From: Achromobacter sp. ASV32
Lineage (GTDB): Bacteria; Pseudomonadota; Gammaproteobacteria; Burkholderiales; Burkholderiaceae_B
Assembly (NCBI RefSeq): GCF_016428805.1
Contig: NZ_JAELTJ010000032.1
Location: forward strand, 1-48,058
DNA length: 48,058 bases
Reading direction: 5' to 3'
Part shown: in pieces, positions 8,228 through 15,933 of the stretch
How the letters are laid out: each line of letters opens with the position of its first letter
Position numbering within the stretch: position 1 is the first letter of the stretch
Program-made: the position numbers and the translations under genes
Notes under the pieces: generated by a model
What the model was told of the DNA's origin: nothing
What the model saw: the letters and a program-made list of their open reading frames with translations, nothing else
Database searches by the model: none

Positions 8228-8669
8228 TGAGGTTGTCCCAGCCGGACATGTCCTGCGCCCTGACGCGCGGCAGCGGATGGGTCAGGCGGCGGGTCAGCGC
8301 CACGGCCTCTTCGAGCGAGGCCACGGCTTCATGAGGAATGCCGAAGGCCTTGGCCGCCAGTTCGCCCTGTTCGCTGGCCGCGGCGCGGCGGGCCTCGTCC
8401 GGCTCCACGCTGATCTGCGCTTTGCAGAGCCGGCCCAGCCGTTCCTTGTTGCGCTTGAGCCAGAGGCCGCGATGCTTGCGGTCTTCGTGCGATTCGGCTG
8501 GGTCCAGTTCCACGTAGGCGATGGTGAAGGGCTGGCCGGCGGCGAGCAGCGCCTCCATTTCTGCTTCCCATTGTGGCGCATAGCCATCGAGCGCCTGGGC
8601 GGAATTGAACAGGCAGAGGGGATAGCGGCGGACGTCGTGAATGCGAAAAGCGTTGGGCGGAATGGTCAT
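8223..8669 (-). CDS. Hypothetical protein, last gene of efflux operon
   Basis: A 148-residue soluble protein with no signal peptide or membrane segment. The ATG start (MTIPPNAFRIHD) is fixed by AGGAG 9 bases upstream and by an ATGA overlap with the stop of the preceding NodT-type gene, so it is translationally coupled to the pump operon. The sequence has an N-terminal part with a central hydrophobic strand (PFTIAYVELDP), a charged middle (HEDRKHRGLWLKRNKERL) and a helical C-terminus. I do not recognise the family. Its fixed place after an outer-membrane channel suggests a role tied to efflux or to regulation of the operon, but this is inference. Confidence 0.75.
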   Translation of the reverse strand: MTIPPNAFRIHDVRRYPLCLFNSAQALDGYAPQWEAEMEALLAAGQPFTIAYVELDPAESHEDRKHRGLWLKRNKERLGRLCKAQISVEPDEARRAAASEQGELAAKAFGIPHEAVASLEEAVALTRRLTHPLPRVRAQDMSGWDNLS

Positions 8670-10183
8670 GACGTGGGGCTCCTGTGGGGTGGGACGGAAA
8701 GCGGAAAGGGGGATCCGGGGGCGGTCCCGGCATGCGGCGCGGACTCGACGCCGGGGGCGGCCGATGGGGCTTGCCAACCCGCGCCCAGCGCCTTGTACAG
8801 GCCGATGGCGTGGCGGGTGCGCGCCAGTTGGCTCAAGGCCAGCGCGTCACGCGATTGGTAGGTGGCGCGCTGCGCGGTCAGCACGGCCAGATAGGCGGTC
8901 AGGCCATTGCGGTACAGGCGGGTGGCCCGCGCCAGGGCGTCCTGGCTGTCGTGGACAGCGGCGGCCAGCGCCTGCTGGCGCGCGTGCTCGGCGTCCAGGC
9001 CGGCCAGCGCATCCTCGACTTCCTGGAACGCGCGCCGCACGGTCTGTTCGTAGGCCACGCGCCGGGCTTGCGCCTGGGCCTGGGCCGCGCGCACGCCCGC
9101 GGCCGTCCGGCCGCCGTCATAGACGGATTGGCGGGCGGAGACGCCGAGCGACCAGACGATGCTGGCATCGGAGAACAGATCGCGCACCAGGCTGGCGGCG
9201 CTGCCCAGGCCCAGCGGGATGACGAAGGTGGGGAACTGTTCGGCCGTCGCCACGCCGATGCCGGCCGTGGTGGCCGCCAGCCGGCGTTCGGCGGCGCGGA
9301 TATCGGGCCGGTTGCGCACCACCTCCGATGGCAGGCTGGCCGGGAGCGCGGGCGGGATCAGCAGCGCTTGGCCAGGCATGGCCAGCGCGGCTTGCTGTTC
9401 GGCAGGGAACCCACCGGTCAACACGCCGATGGCGTGCGTCAGGCGCGCCTGCTCGCCTTGCAATTCCGGCAAGCGGGCCTGGGCCAGTTCGCGCTCGGCG
9501 CGGGCCTGCGCCACGTCGGCGGCGGTGCCCAGGCCGTGACGGAAGGCGCGCGCCGCCAGCTGTTCGGCAGCGGCCAGCGTGGCGGCATTGTCGCGGGCGA
9601 TGATGGCGCGTTGCTGGGTGGCGCGCAGGGCGGCATAGTCCGTGGCCAGTTCGGCCAGCAGGCTGGTGCGCAGGGCCTGGCCGTCTTCTTGCACAGCCTG
9701 GGTTTCGGCGTCCGCCCGTTCGACCGCGCGGCGGCGGCCGCCGAAGACGTCGATTTCCCAGCTGGCGTCCAGCCCCAGGCGGTAGGCCCGGGACTCGCCG
9801 ATGCCAGGCGGATACTGCAGCGCGCGGGCGGACCGTGAGGCGGCCGCGTCTGCCGTGGCGCCGAGCTCAGGTCCCTGGCGGCTGGCGACCTGGTCGCGTT
9901 CGGCGCGGGCCTGTATCAGCCGCAGCCGCGCGATCTCCAGATCCTGATTACGTGCCAGGGCCTGTTGCACCAACTGGTCGAGCAGCGGATCGTTGAAGGC
10001 GCGCCACCACGCAGCCAGCGCGTCGGCGCCAGCCGGGGCGGCATCGGGCAGCGCGACCGACCACGCGGACGGATGCGCCGGGGTTTCGTGGCGGTAGTCG
10101 GGACCGACCGTGGCGCAGGCGCCGAGCGCGGCGGTCGCGGTGGCGATCAGGGCGGCGCGACGGGCGAATCGCAGACGTGTCAT
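8666..10183 (-). CDS. NodT-family outer-membrane efflux lipoprotein
   Basis: A 505-residue outer-membrane channel subunit of the TolC superfamily. The N-terminus is a lipoprotein signal with lipobox ALGAC (Cys23), followed by the typical VGPDYRHE. Long Ala/Gln/Arg-rich helices recur in two repeats (AELATDYAALRATQQR and AFQEVEDALAGLDAEH), and the mid-protein signature RNRPDIRAAERRLAATTAGIG is that of the NodT/OprM group. It would complete a tripartite pump with the HlyD-type adaptor (10 bases upstream) and the FUSC pump. The C-terminus runs on in a Pro/Ser-rich tail and overlaps the next gene by four bases. Confidence 0.95.
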   Translation of the reverse strand: MTRLRFARRAALIATATAALGACATVGPDYRHETPAHPSAWSVALPDAAPAGADALAAWWRAFNDPLLDQLVQQALARNQDLEIARLRLIQARAERDQVASRQGPELGATADAAASRSARALQYPPGIGESRAYRLGLDASWEIDVFGGRRRAVERADAETQAVQEDGQALRTSLLAELATDYAALRATQQRAIIARDNAATLAAAEQLAARAFRHGLGTAADVAQARAERELAQARLPELQGEQARLTHAIGVLTGGFPAEQQAALAMPGQALLIPPALPASLPSEVVRNRPDIRAAERRLAATTAGIGVATAEQFPTFVIPLGLGSAASLVRDLFSDASIVWSLGVSARQSVYDGGRTAAGVRAAQAQAQARRVAYEQTVRRAFQEVEDALAGLDAEHARQQALAAAVHDSQDALARATRLYRNGLTAYLAVLTAQRATYQSRDALALSQLARTRHAIGLYKALGAGWQAPSAAPGVESAPHAGTAPGSPFPLSVPPHRSPTS

Positions 10184-10193
10184 GACGCGCCTC

Positions 10194-11114
10194 CTACATC
10201 AACGCGTGCAGCCAGCGGGCCAGGCGGCCCTGGGCCACCGCCTGCTCGCCAGCAAGGCCGACCTCGACGCTGCACGTCATGCCGGCCGCCAGCACGACGC
10301 CGTCGGGGATGCCGCCGATCTCGATGCGCACAGGGATGCGCTGCGCCAGGCGCACCCAGCTGAAAGTGGGCTTGACCGAGGGGAGTCCGTGCTCGTCGGG
10401 GCCGTCGTTGTCGTCGGCGATGCCGTGTCCGATCGACGCCACGTGGCCGTTCAGCAGCGGCTCGAAACCCATCAACTTGATCTGCGCCGGCGCGCCAGCG
10501 CGGATCTGGCGCAGCTTGGTTTCCTCGAAGTAGCCGGTGACCCAGAAACTGTGGGCGTCCAGGATGGCGATGTCGGGTTTGCCGGCCACCGCGTAATCGC
10601 CGTCGCGCAACCGCAAGCGGGTGACGTAGCCGTCCACCGGCGACCGCAGCACGCTGCGCGCCAGATCCAATTCGGCCAGGTCCAGCGCGGCTTGCGCGCG
10701 CCGCGCCTCGGCCTGGGCGATGAGGACGGCGCGGCTGGAGCGCTGGATGTCTTCCTTCGAGACCAGGTCATCCAGTCCGCTGCGGCGGCGCGCTTCGTCA
10801 TGCCGCTGGCGCACGGCCTGTTCGGCCGCGGCGACCTGGGCGCGGGCCTGCTCGACCGCCAGCTCGTAACGCCTGGGGTCGATGCGGTACAGCACGTCGC
10901 CTCGCTTGACCGGCTGGTTGTCGATGACGGCCACCTCGATCACGGTGCCCGAGACTTCCGGAGCGACGCGGACCACATGCGCGCTGACGCGGCCGTCGCG
11001 GGTCCAGGGTGCCAGCACATAGGCGTTCCAGAGCGCAGCGACCAGGGCCGCGGCGATGGCAAGCGCGGCCAGGGTGAATGCCGCGCGCGAGAGTTTTTTC
11101 AAAGTCAGTGACAT
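10194..11114 (-). CDS. HlyD/AaeA-type membrane-fusion adaptor
   Basis: A 306-residue periplasmic adaptor anchored by one N-terminal helix (about residues 10-29). It shows the biotinyl-lipoyl half-motifs VAPEVSGTVIEVAVIDNQPVK and SPVDGYVTRLRLRDGDYAV, separated by a short helical hairpin rich in Ala, Glu and Arg (about 80-145), then the beta-barrel segment VTGYFEETKLRQIRAG. This is the AaeA/EmrA layout that works with FUSC pumps. The frame is open further upstream, but MSLTLKKLSRAAF is the start consistent with the family. It sits between DUF1656 and NodT genes in the operon. Confidence 0.93.
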   Translation of the reverse strand: MSLTLKKLSRAAFTLAALAIAAALVAALWNAYVLAPWTRDGRVSAHVVRVAPEVSGTVIEVAVIDNQPVKRGDVLYRIDPRRYELAVEQARAQVAAAEQAVRQRHDEARRRSGLDDLVSKEDIQRSSRAVLIAQAEARRAQAALDLAELDLARSVLRSPVDGYVTRLRLRDGDYAVAGKPDIAILDAHSFWVTGYFEETKLRQIRAGAPAQIKLMGFEPLLNGHVASIGHGIADDNDGPDEHGLPSVKPTFSWVRLAQRIPVRIEIGGIPDGVVLAAGMTCSVEVGLAGEQAVAQGRLARWLHALM

Positions 11115-11128
11115 AGGGAATGCGGGAA

Positions 11129-11323
11129 TCAAAGCAGCAGGATCAACAGGGACACCAGCGCCAGCGATAGGGCGAACTCGAACAGGGCGGGGTGCCAGAC
11201 CCACCGCAGCAGCCCGCTGCGCGCCATGGCCGCACGCAGCAGCCAATACAGCGGCACGCTGATGCAGGCATACAGGAAGAAGGGCGGCACATAGATGCCG
11301 GCAATGGCGAATTCACTCAGCAC
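11129..11323 (-). CDS. DUF1656 (AaeX-like) small membrane protein
   Basis: A 64-residue protein with two hydrophobic segments (about residues 9-30 and 44-64), matching the DUF1656/AaeX family: ELAIAGIYVPPFF-like N-terminus and an aromatic HPALFEFAL before the second helix. In Enterobacteria aaeX sits beside aaeA and aaeB, as here. It overlaps the end of the FUSC gene by 11 bases and precedes the adaptor gene by 14. The role of the family is not known. Confidence 0.92.
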   Translation of the reverse strand: MLSEFAIAGIYVPPFFLYACISVPLYWLLRAAMARSGLLRWVWHPALFEFALSLALVSLLILLL

Positions 11324-13457
11324 GGGGAGCCTCCGAAGCGGGATGGGCGTTGAAGTAGCCGGCCTGGCCCTGGATCAGCGCGTGGATATCGGCAAAGGCG
11401 GCCATGGCCTTTTGCACCGCCTGGCGCCGCGCCGGGGCCTGGTCCAGCAGGCGAGCCAGCTGGCGGGCGGCGCGCCGCGCATGCTGGGCGCGCCGCGAGA
11501 CGGCCACGCCGCCACGGCCCAGGCGATCCAGGCCTTGCTGCGCCAGGCGCTGGGCCGCGGGCGGCAACTGGCGGCTGGCCAGCAACCGCCGCAGCCGCAG
11601 CACTTCGCGCCCGACGTGGATGGCCGCCTTGCCCTGCGCCAGCGTGCCGGGCAACGCGGGCTGGTCCTTGAGCAACGCGCCCAGTTGTGCCAGGCGGTGT
11701 TGCTGGCGCTGTTGCCAGGCGGCCGCGTCGGGCTGTTTGCCGCGCAGCAAGGCCAGCGCGTCATCGCGCAGCGCGTGGCGCAAGCGGGTAGCGTCGCGCG
11801 AGGGATTGCGCGGCAGGATCAACTGGAAGGCCAGCAACGCGAACGCGGTCGCCAGCACCCAGGCCACCGAATAGTTGGCGAAGTCATGCAGCGAGTAGTG
11901 CATGGGATTGCCGGCCGCCGTCAGGGTGTTGAACGCGACCAGGTAGGCCAGCCCGGCCAGCGCCGTCCGCGGAGCGCTGGTGGCATAGATGCCGGGCAGC
12001 CAGAACAGCGCCAGCGCCACCACCAGCAGCGCAAAACCATCCAGCCTTGGCAGCACGCCGAAAGCGCAGACGTACGCGGCGGGCACGGCCAGCAGCGTGC
12101 CCTTGAGGAATTCACGTGCGCCGGCTGGCGGATTGCCTGCGGTGGCCAGCAGCGCGCAATAGGGCGCCAACACCAGCAGCATCATGTCGCCATGCGTCCA
12201 GCCGGTCCACAGCCAGAACAAGCCGGCCAGGACGATGGCAGCCATTGACCGCAGGCCGTTTTGCAGCGCACCGGCATAGTCGCGGTGAAAGCGCACGGGC
12301 ACGCCGCCCGGCGCCGGCCGGGGCCGCGCCAGGGCCGCCAGGCCGTCCAGCGCGGCCAGATAGGCGTCCAACTGTTCGCGCAGCCGATCGGCGGTGATGA
12401 GCACGGCGGCTTCGTCGCGGGCGTCGTGCAGGCGCAGGTGTGTCAAGGCATCGGCCAGCCGCTGATCCGCCTCGCGCAGCAGGTGCGAGGCCCGCGCGGC
12501 GTCGCCGTCGTCCAGCGCTCGCGCGGCGTCTTCCCAGGCTTGCCGGAGCGGCGCTTGCAGGGCTGCCAGGGCACCAGGGGCGCCGGACGGGCGGTGGACA
12601 CGGACATCAGGCTCCGAAGGCGGGCTGGCGCTGGCGTCGTCCCTGGCCCGGGGCGCGGCCCCGCCGACCAGGGCGCCGAACAGCGACGCCATGCCGTTGC
12701 GCACCGCTGTAGCGCGCTGGGCCAGGTCTTCGGATTCGGCTTTGCCGGCGGCCAGCAGGTCGTCCAGGGCGTACACGTCGGCGATGACGTGCAGCCGCGT
12801 GGGCATCTCGTCGGCCGTGGCGGCGTCCTGCTGGCGGGCGATGGCGTTCGCCACGACCGCCGCCAGGCGCGCGTACTGCGCCTGCAGTCTGGCGCGCAGG
12901 CCCCGCGTGCTGAACAGGCTGCTGACCAGGCCGAGGCAGACCACGCCGATCACGACGGTCGACCCCCGTCCCATCACATGTTCGAACGTGGCCTCGGGAT
13001 GACCCATGGCGCCGTAGGTGGCCAGGCCGATGGTGTAGCCGGCCACCACGGCGCCGGATCCCCGGAAGTGGCGCAGCAGCGTCATGGCGGCCACGCATAG
13101 CCCCAGCCAGATGCCGAAGCCCAGGATAAACAGCAACGGCATCTGCCCGGCCAGCGCCATCAGGACGACGGCGGCCAGCATGCCGACGAGCGTGCCGATG
13201 ATGCGCCAGGCTCCCTTGCCGATCACCGCGCCCTGCACGGGGTTGATGACCAGCAGCACGGTGGAGGCGGCGGAGTACGGCGATTCCAGCTCCAGCAGAT
13301 AGGCCACGCCCAGCGCCAGCGCCGCCGCGGCGATCGAGCGGATGAGGTAGGCGGCGCGCGGGGTGGTGAAATCGGCCTGCGATACGGCCGTCAGCACGCG
13401 GCCGGCCCATGACGCCTGCCGCGCGTGGCGTTCCGCCGCTGAGGAAGGGGCAGACAT
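11313..13457 (-). CDS. FUSC family efflux pump (AaeB-like)
   Basis: A 714-residue inner-membrane protein and first gene of the efflux operon. It has the FUSC duplication: an N-terminal block of about six membrane helices (about residues 35-195, including YLIRSIAAAALALGVAYLLE and GKGAWRIIGTLVGMLAA), a long soluble helical domain (about 200-385), and a second six-helix block (about 395-545) followed by a cytoplasmic tail. The family includes AaeB, which exports p-hydroxybenzoate and related aromatic acids, and the fusaric-acid resistance pumps. The actual substrate here is not readable. A LysR gene lies 139 bases upstream on the same strand and is the nearest candidate regulator. Confidence 0.94.
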   Translation of the reverse strand: MSAPSSAAERHARQASWAGRVLTAVSQADFTTPRAAYLIRSIAAAALALGVAYLLELESPYSAASTVLLVINPVQGAVIGKGAWRIIGTLVGMLAAVVLMALAGQMPLLFILGFGIWLGLCVAAMTLLRHFRGSGAVVAGYTIGLATYGAMGHPEATFEHVMGRGSTVVIGVVCLGLVSSLFSTRGLRARLQAQYARLAAVVANAIARQQDAATADEMPTRLHVIADVYALDDLLAAGKAESEDLAQRATAVRNGMASLFGALVGGAAPRARDDASASPPSEPDVRVHRPSGAPGALAALQAPLRQAWEDAARALDDGDAARASHLLREADQRLADALTHLRLHDARDEAAVLITADRLREQLDAYLAALDGLAALARPRPAPGGVPVRFHRDYAGALQNGLRSMAAIVLAGLFWLWTGWTHGDMMLLVLAPYCALLATAGNPPAGAREFLKGTLLAVPAAYVCAFGVLPRLDGFALLVVALALFWLPGIYATSAPRTALAGLAYLVAFNTLTAAGNPMHYSLHDFANYSVAWVLATAFALLAFQLILPRNPSRDATRLRHALRDDALALLRGKQPDAAAWQQRQQHRLAQLGALLKDQPALPGTLAQGKAAIHVGREVLRLRRLLASRQLPPAAQRLAQQGLDRLGRGGVAVSRRAQHARRAARQLARLLDQAPARRQAVQKAMAAFADIHALIQGQAGYFNAHPASEAPRAE

Positions 13458-13596
13458 GTTCCTATCGCTCCTGAATGCTTGTGACAGGAAAGTCTATGGG
13501 GCGTCTGGCCGGGCGGGAAGTCGAAAGCGCGCACGGCTGGCGTGCGCGTGGCACAGGGGTTTTTGCGTTATGTGGCCGCCGAGGCCAGCGCGTGCC

Positions 13597-14508
13597 TCAA
13601 GCGGAATCGCGTGCGTCTTCGGTCAGGCCGCGTATGGTGCGGCGCAGCCATTGATGCGCCGGTTCGTGCTGGAAGCGCGGATGCCAGGCCTGCGTGATCA
13701 GCACCGGATCCAGCGCCAGCGGCAGGTCGAACAGTCGCAGCTTCATGCCCATCTGCACCGCCGCGCGCGCCAACTGTTCGGGCAGCGGCAGGATCAGGTC
13801 GGACCCGTGCAGCGCCAGCAGCGCGGCGCTGGGCGTGGGCACGATGAGCGTGACCTGGCGATCCAGGCCCTGCGCGGCTAGCGCCTCGTCGATGGGGCCT
13901 TGCGACTTGCCGCGGCGCGACACGCCGATGTGGCCCCAGCGCGCCACCCGGCGCGCGTTGATCTCGTCCTTGAACAGCGGATGGTCCTGGTTGGCGACGC
14001 CGACAATGCGCGTGGTGAACAGCGGCTGCACGCGGATTTCATGGCCCAGCGCACGCGAGGCGCTGATGAACAGGTCGACGCGGCCGGAGCGCAGCGCCTC
14101 GTCGTCCACATCGTCTTCCTCGGGGGTGAAGCACAAAGTGGCGCGCGGCATGTCGTTCTGCAGCGCGTCCAGCAGCCGGCCGGCGTAGATGCCAATGAAA
14201 AGATCGTGGGCACGCACGTTGAAGCGCGTTTCCAGCTGCTTGAGGTCGGCTTCGGCGCCGGGCGCGAGCACGCCGCTGGCCTGCTCGATGGCGTCACGAA
14301 TCTGGTCACGCAGTTGCAGGGCGCGCGGCGTCGGCACCAGCGCGCGGCCGGACTGCACGAAGATCGGGTCGCCGGTGGTCTCGCGGATGCGGGCCAGGGT
14401 GCGGCTCATGGCCGGGGCGCTCAGGTTCATGCGCCGCGCGGCACCCACCACGCTGCCCTCTTCCAGCAGGGCTTGCAGGGCATACAACAGGTTCAGGTCG
14501 GGGCGCAT
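13597..14508 (-). CDS. LysR-type transcriptional regulator
   Basis: A 303-residue DNA-binding regulator: an N-terminal winged helix (about 1-62; DLNLLYALQALLEEGSVVGAARRMNLSAPAMSRTLARIRETTGDPIFV) and a periplasmic-binding-protein-like effector domain. The sequence RPDLNLLYALQAL is typical of the NodD/LeuO-like subgroup of LysR proteins. The ATG at 14508 matches the family start; the frame can extend to a TTG at 14541. It is divergent from the leucine-rich-repeat-like gene (14661) and upstream of, but codirectional with, the FUSC efflux operon, so it could control either one. Confidence 0.92.
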   Translation of the reverse strand: MRPDLNLLYALQALLEEGSVVGAARRMNLSAPAMSRTLARIRETTGDPIFVQSGRALVPTPRALQLRDQIRDAIEQASGVLAPGAEADLKQLETRFNVRAHDLFIGIYAGRLLDALQNDMPRATLCFTPEEDDVDDEALRSGRVDLFISASRALGHEIRVQPLFTTRIVGVANQDHPLFKDEINARRVARWGHIGVSRRGKSQGPIDEALAAQGLDRQVTLIVPTPSAALLALHGSDLILPLPEQLARAAVQMGMKLRLFDLPLALDPVLITQAWHPRFQHEPAHQWLRRTIRGLTEDARDSA

Positions 14509-14536
14509 GGGGCGTGTCACGGCGTGGGTGGAACCG

Positions 14537-14548
14537 TGCAATTATGCA
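14537..14548. promoter_or_regulatory. Candidate LysR box
   Basis: TGCAATTATGCA, an AT-rich near-palindrome of the T-N(x)-A type, lies 29 bases from the chosen LysR start in the 152-base divergent region between the LysR gene and the gene at 14661. This is a pattern match only. Confidence 0.3.
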
Positions 14549-14660
14549 ACGCCCGCCGGAGTCGACGGCGCCGGACGGCCGTGCGGCCCACGCACGCCTG
14601 ACATGCGTTTGCGGTATCGTGGCCGGCCAGTCCGAATCCTTTCCCGCACAAGGTGCCCGT

Positions 14661-15596
14661 ATGGCTCACCCGTTGTCGACCCCCGGCTACCGCAAGCTGC
14701 TTGCGTTGCAGCGTCGTATCCACGAATTCACGCTTGACGCCTGCGCCGATGAAGACGTGGACATCACGGCGCCCGAGCTGCCGCTGTGGGGCCGGGCGTA
14801 CCAGTACCTGTCTGTCGCGCCCCTGCTTGGCGGCTTGCAGGTGACGTATTTCGGCGAACTGTGGGAAGAACCCTTTGCCTGGACGCTGGCCTGTCTGGCG
14901 GACCAGGAGGTGGCCGATGCGATCGTGGCGCTGTCGTTCTCCGGCCCCGACGAAGGCGCCAACGGCACGCGCGAATGGGAGTTCACGCCGCTGCTCGATA
15001 GCGCCGTGCGTTTTCCGCTGCTCAAGTCGCTGGCCATACGCCCGAGTGGCCAGGCCGATCACAATACCGTGCTGATCCAGCGCGCCGGCACCATCATGGA
15101 AGAGGCCGGCGAAATCGCGCGGTTCGCCGCGAAGGCGCCGGGCCTGGTCCAGCTGACCGTGCCCAATGCGCCCGATGCGTCGTTCTTTGCCGTGCCGTTG
15201 CCGTATTTGTCGACGCTGCAAGTCGAGAGTGGATTCGATACGCAGGATTTCATCGACAACCTGGCGTCGTCGGGCAATCTGACTGCCTTGCGGTCGCTCG
15301 ATTTCACGGAATCGACCGAGCTGCACTCGACCTGGGCCGACGCGCGCGAAGAGGGCTGCATCACGCCGTTCGCGGCCTACGAGCGGTTGTTGCGCAGTGC
15401 CGCGGGAGCGCGGCTGCGGGCGCTGACGCTACGCAATACCTGCCTGAGCCTGGAGCAATTGCAGGCCTTGCAGGCGCTGCGGCCGAAGCTGCAGTTCATG
15501 GTGGTGCAATCGCCGCGCGGCGGCTACGTCAGCCATTTTCGTCAGGACGTCTTTCCCTGGCGCCACCTGGTGCAGGCCGACCCCGGCGTGCGCTAG
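14661..15596 (+). CDS. Leucine-rich-repeat-like hypothetical protein
   Basis: A 311-residue soluble protein without a signal peptide. The C-terminal two thirds carry degenerate leucine-rich repeats spaced along the chain: FPLLKSLAIRPS, APGLVQLTVPNA, LPYLSTLQVESG, LTALRSLDFTES and ARLRALTLRNTCLSLEQL. The layout recalls bacterial ribonuclease-inhibitor-like LRR proteins, which usually act in protein-protein contacts; no partner can be named. AAGGTG precedes the ATG. It is divergent from the LysR gene. Its TAG stop is part of the CTAG site into which the 131-bp element at 15597 is inserted, and the stop is preserved by the target duplication. Confidence 0.7.
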   Translation: MAHPLSTPGYRKLLALQRRIHEFTLDACADEDVDITAPELPLWGRAYQYLSVAPLLGGLQVTYFGELWEEPFAWTLACLADQEVADAIVALSFSGPDEGANGTREWEFTPLLDSAVRFPLLKSLAIRPSGQADHNTVLIQRAGTIMEEAGEIARFAAKAPGLVQLTVPNAPDASFFAVPLPYLSTLQVESGFDTQDFIDNLASSGNLTALRSLDFTESTELHSTWADAREEGCITPFAAYERLLRSAAGARLRALTLRNTCLSLEQLQALQALRPKLQFMVVQSPRGGYVSHFRQDVFPWRHLVQADPGVR

Positions 15597-15727
15597 GGCC
15601 TGTTCCCACTAGAAGGCGCCTCGCATGAGTACCCAAATGAGTGACTATCAAGGCGCGAAGCGCAGTCGTGGCCGGCCCCCGGCGAGCATTCGCAACGCTG
15701 AGAGGCGCCTTCTAGTGTGAACAGGCC
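15597..15727. mobile_element. 131-bp MITE-like element with terminal inverted repeats and CTAG duplication
   Basis: Terminal inverted repeats of about 26 bp match except for one base: the left end reads GGCCTGTTCCCACTAGAAGG then CGCCTC; the right end, reverse-complemented, reads GGCCTGTTCACACTAGAAGG then CGCCTC. Each end is flanked by CTAG (15593-15596 and 15728-15731), consistent with a 4-bp target duplication. There is no transposase frame inside; the interior is GC-rich. The CTAG preference recalls IS5-family elements, but I cannot assign a parent. A folded intergenic repeat rather than a transposable element is the alternative. Confidence 0.7.
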
Positions 15728-15851
15728 CTAGCCGGCCAGGGGCACGGCACCCGGGGGTTGGCCATGACGCCGCCGATAGGATGGCGTCGACGCGGCTCGA
15801 CGGGCGTGACCGCATCGGGACGGCTGCGCAGCCGTACAAGATTCCCGATGT

Positions 15852-15933
15852 ATGGACTTAACACGCGTTCTTCGCCATACTGGACGATTACTGGAACCCA
15901 TACATTGCGCCGTTTTGTCGCAATATAGTCCAT
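15852..15933. promoter_or_regulatory. Promoter/operator region of MocR gene
   Basis: The 200-base gap before the MocR gene holds two kinds of repeat. ATGGACT (15852-15858) is repeated inverted as AGTCCAT (15927-15933, overlapping the start codon), and ATTGCG (15904-15909) is mirrored by CGCAAT (15919-15924) nine bases later. MocR proteins usually bind repeated short sites near their own promoter, so autoregulation is likely. Which repeat is the operator cannot be decided by eye. Confidence 0.4.
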
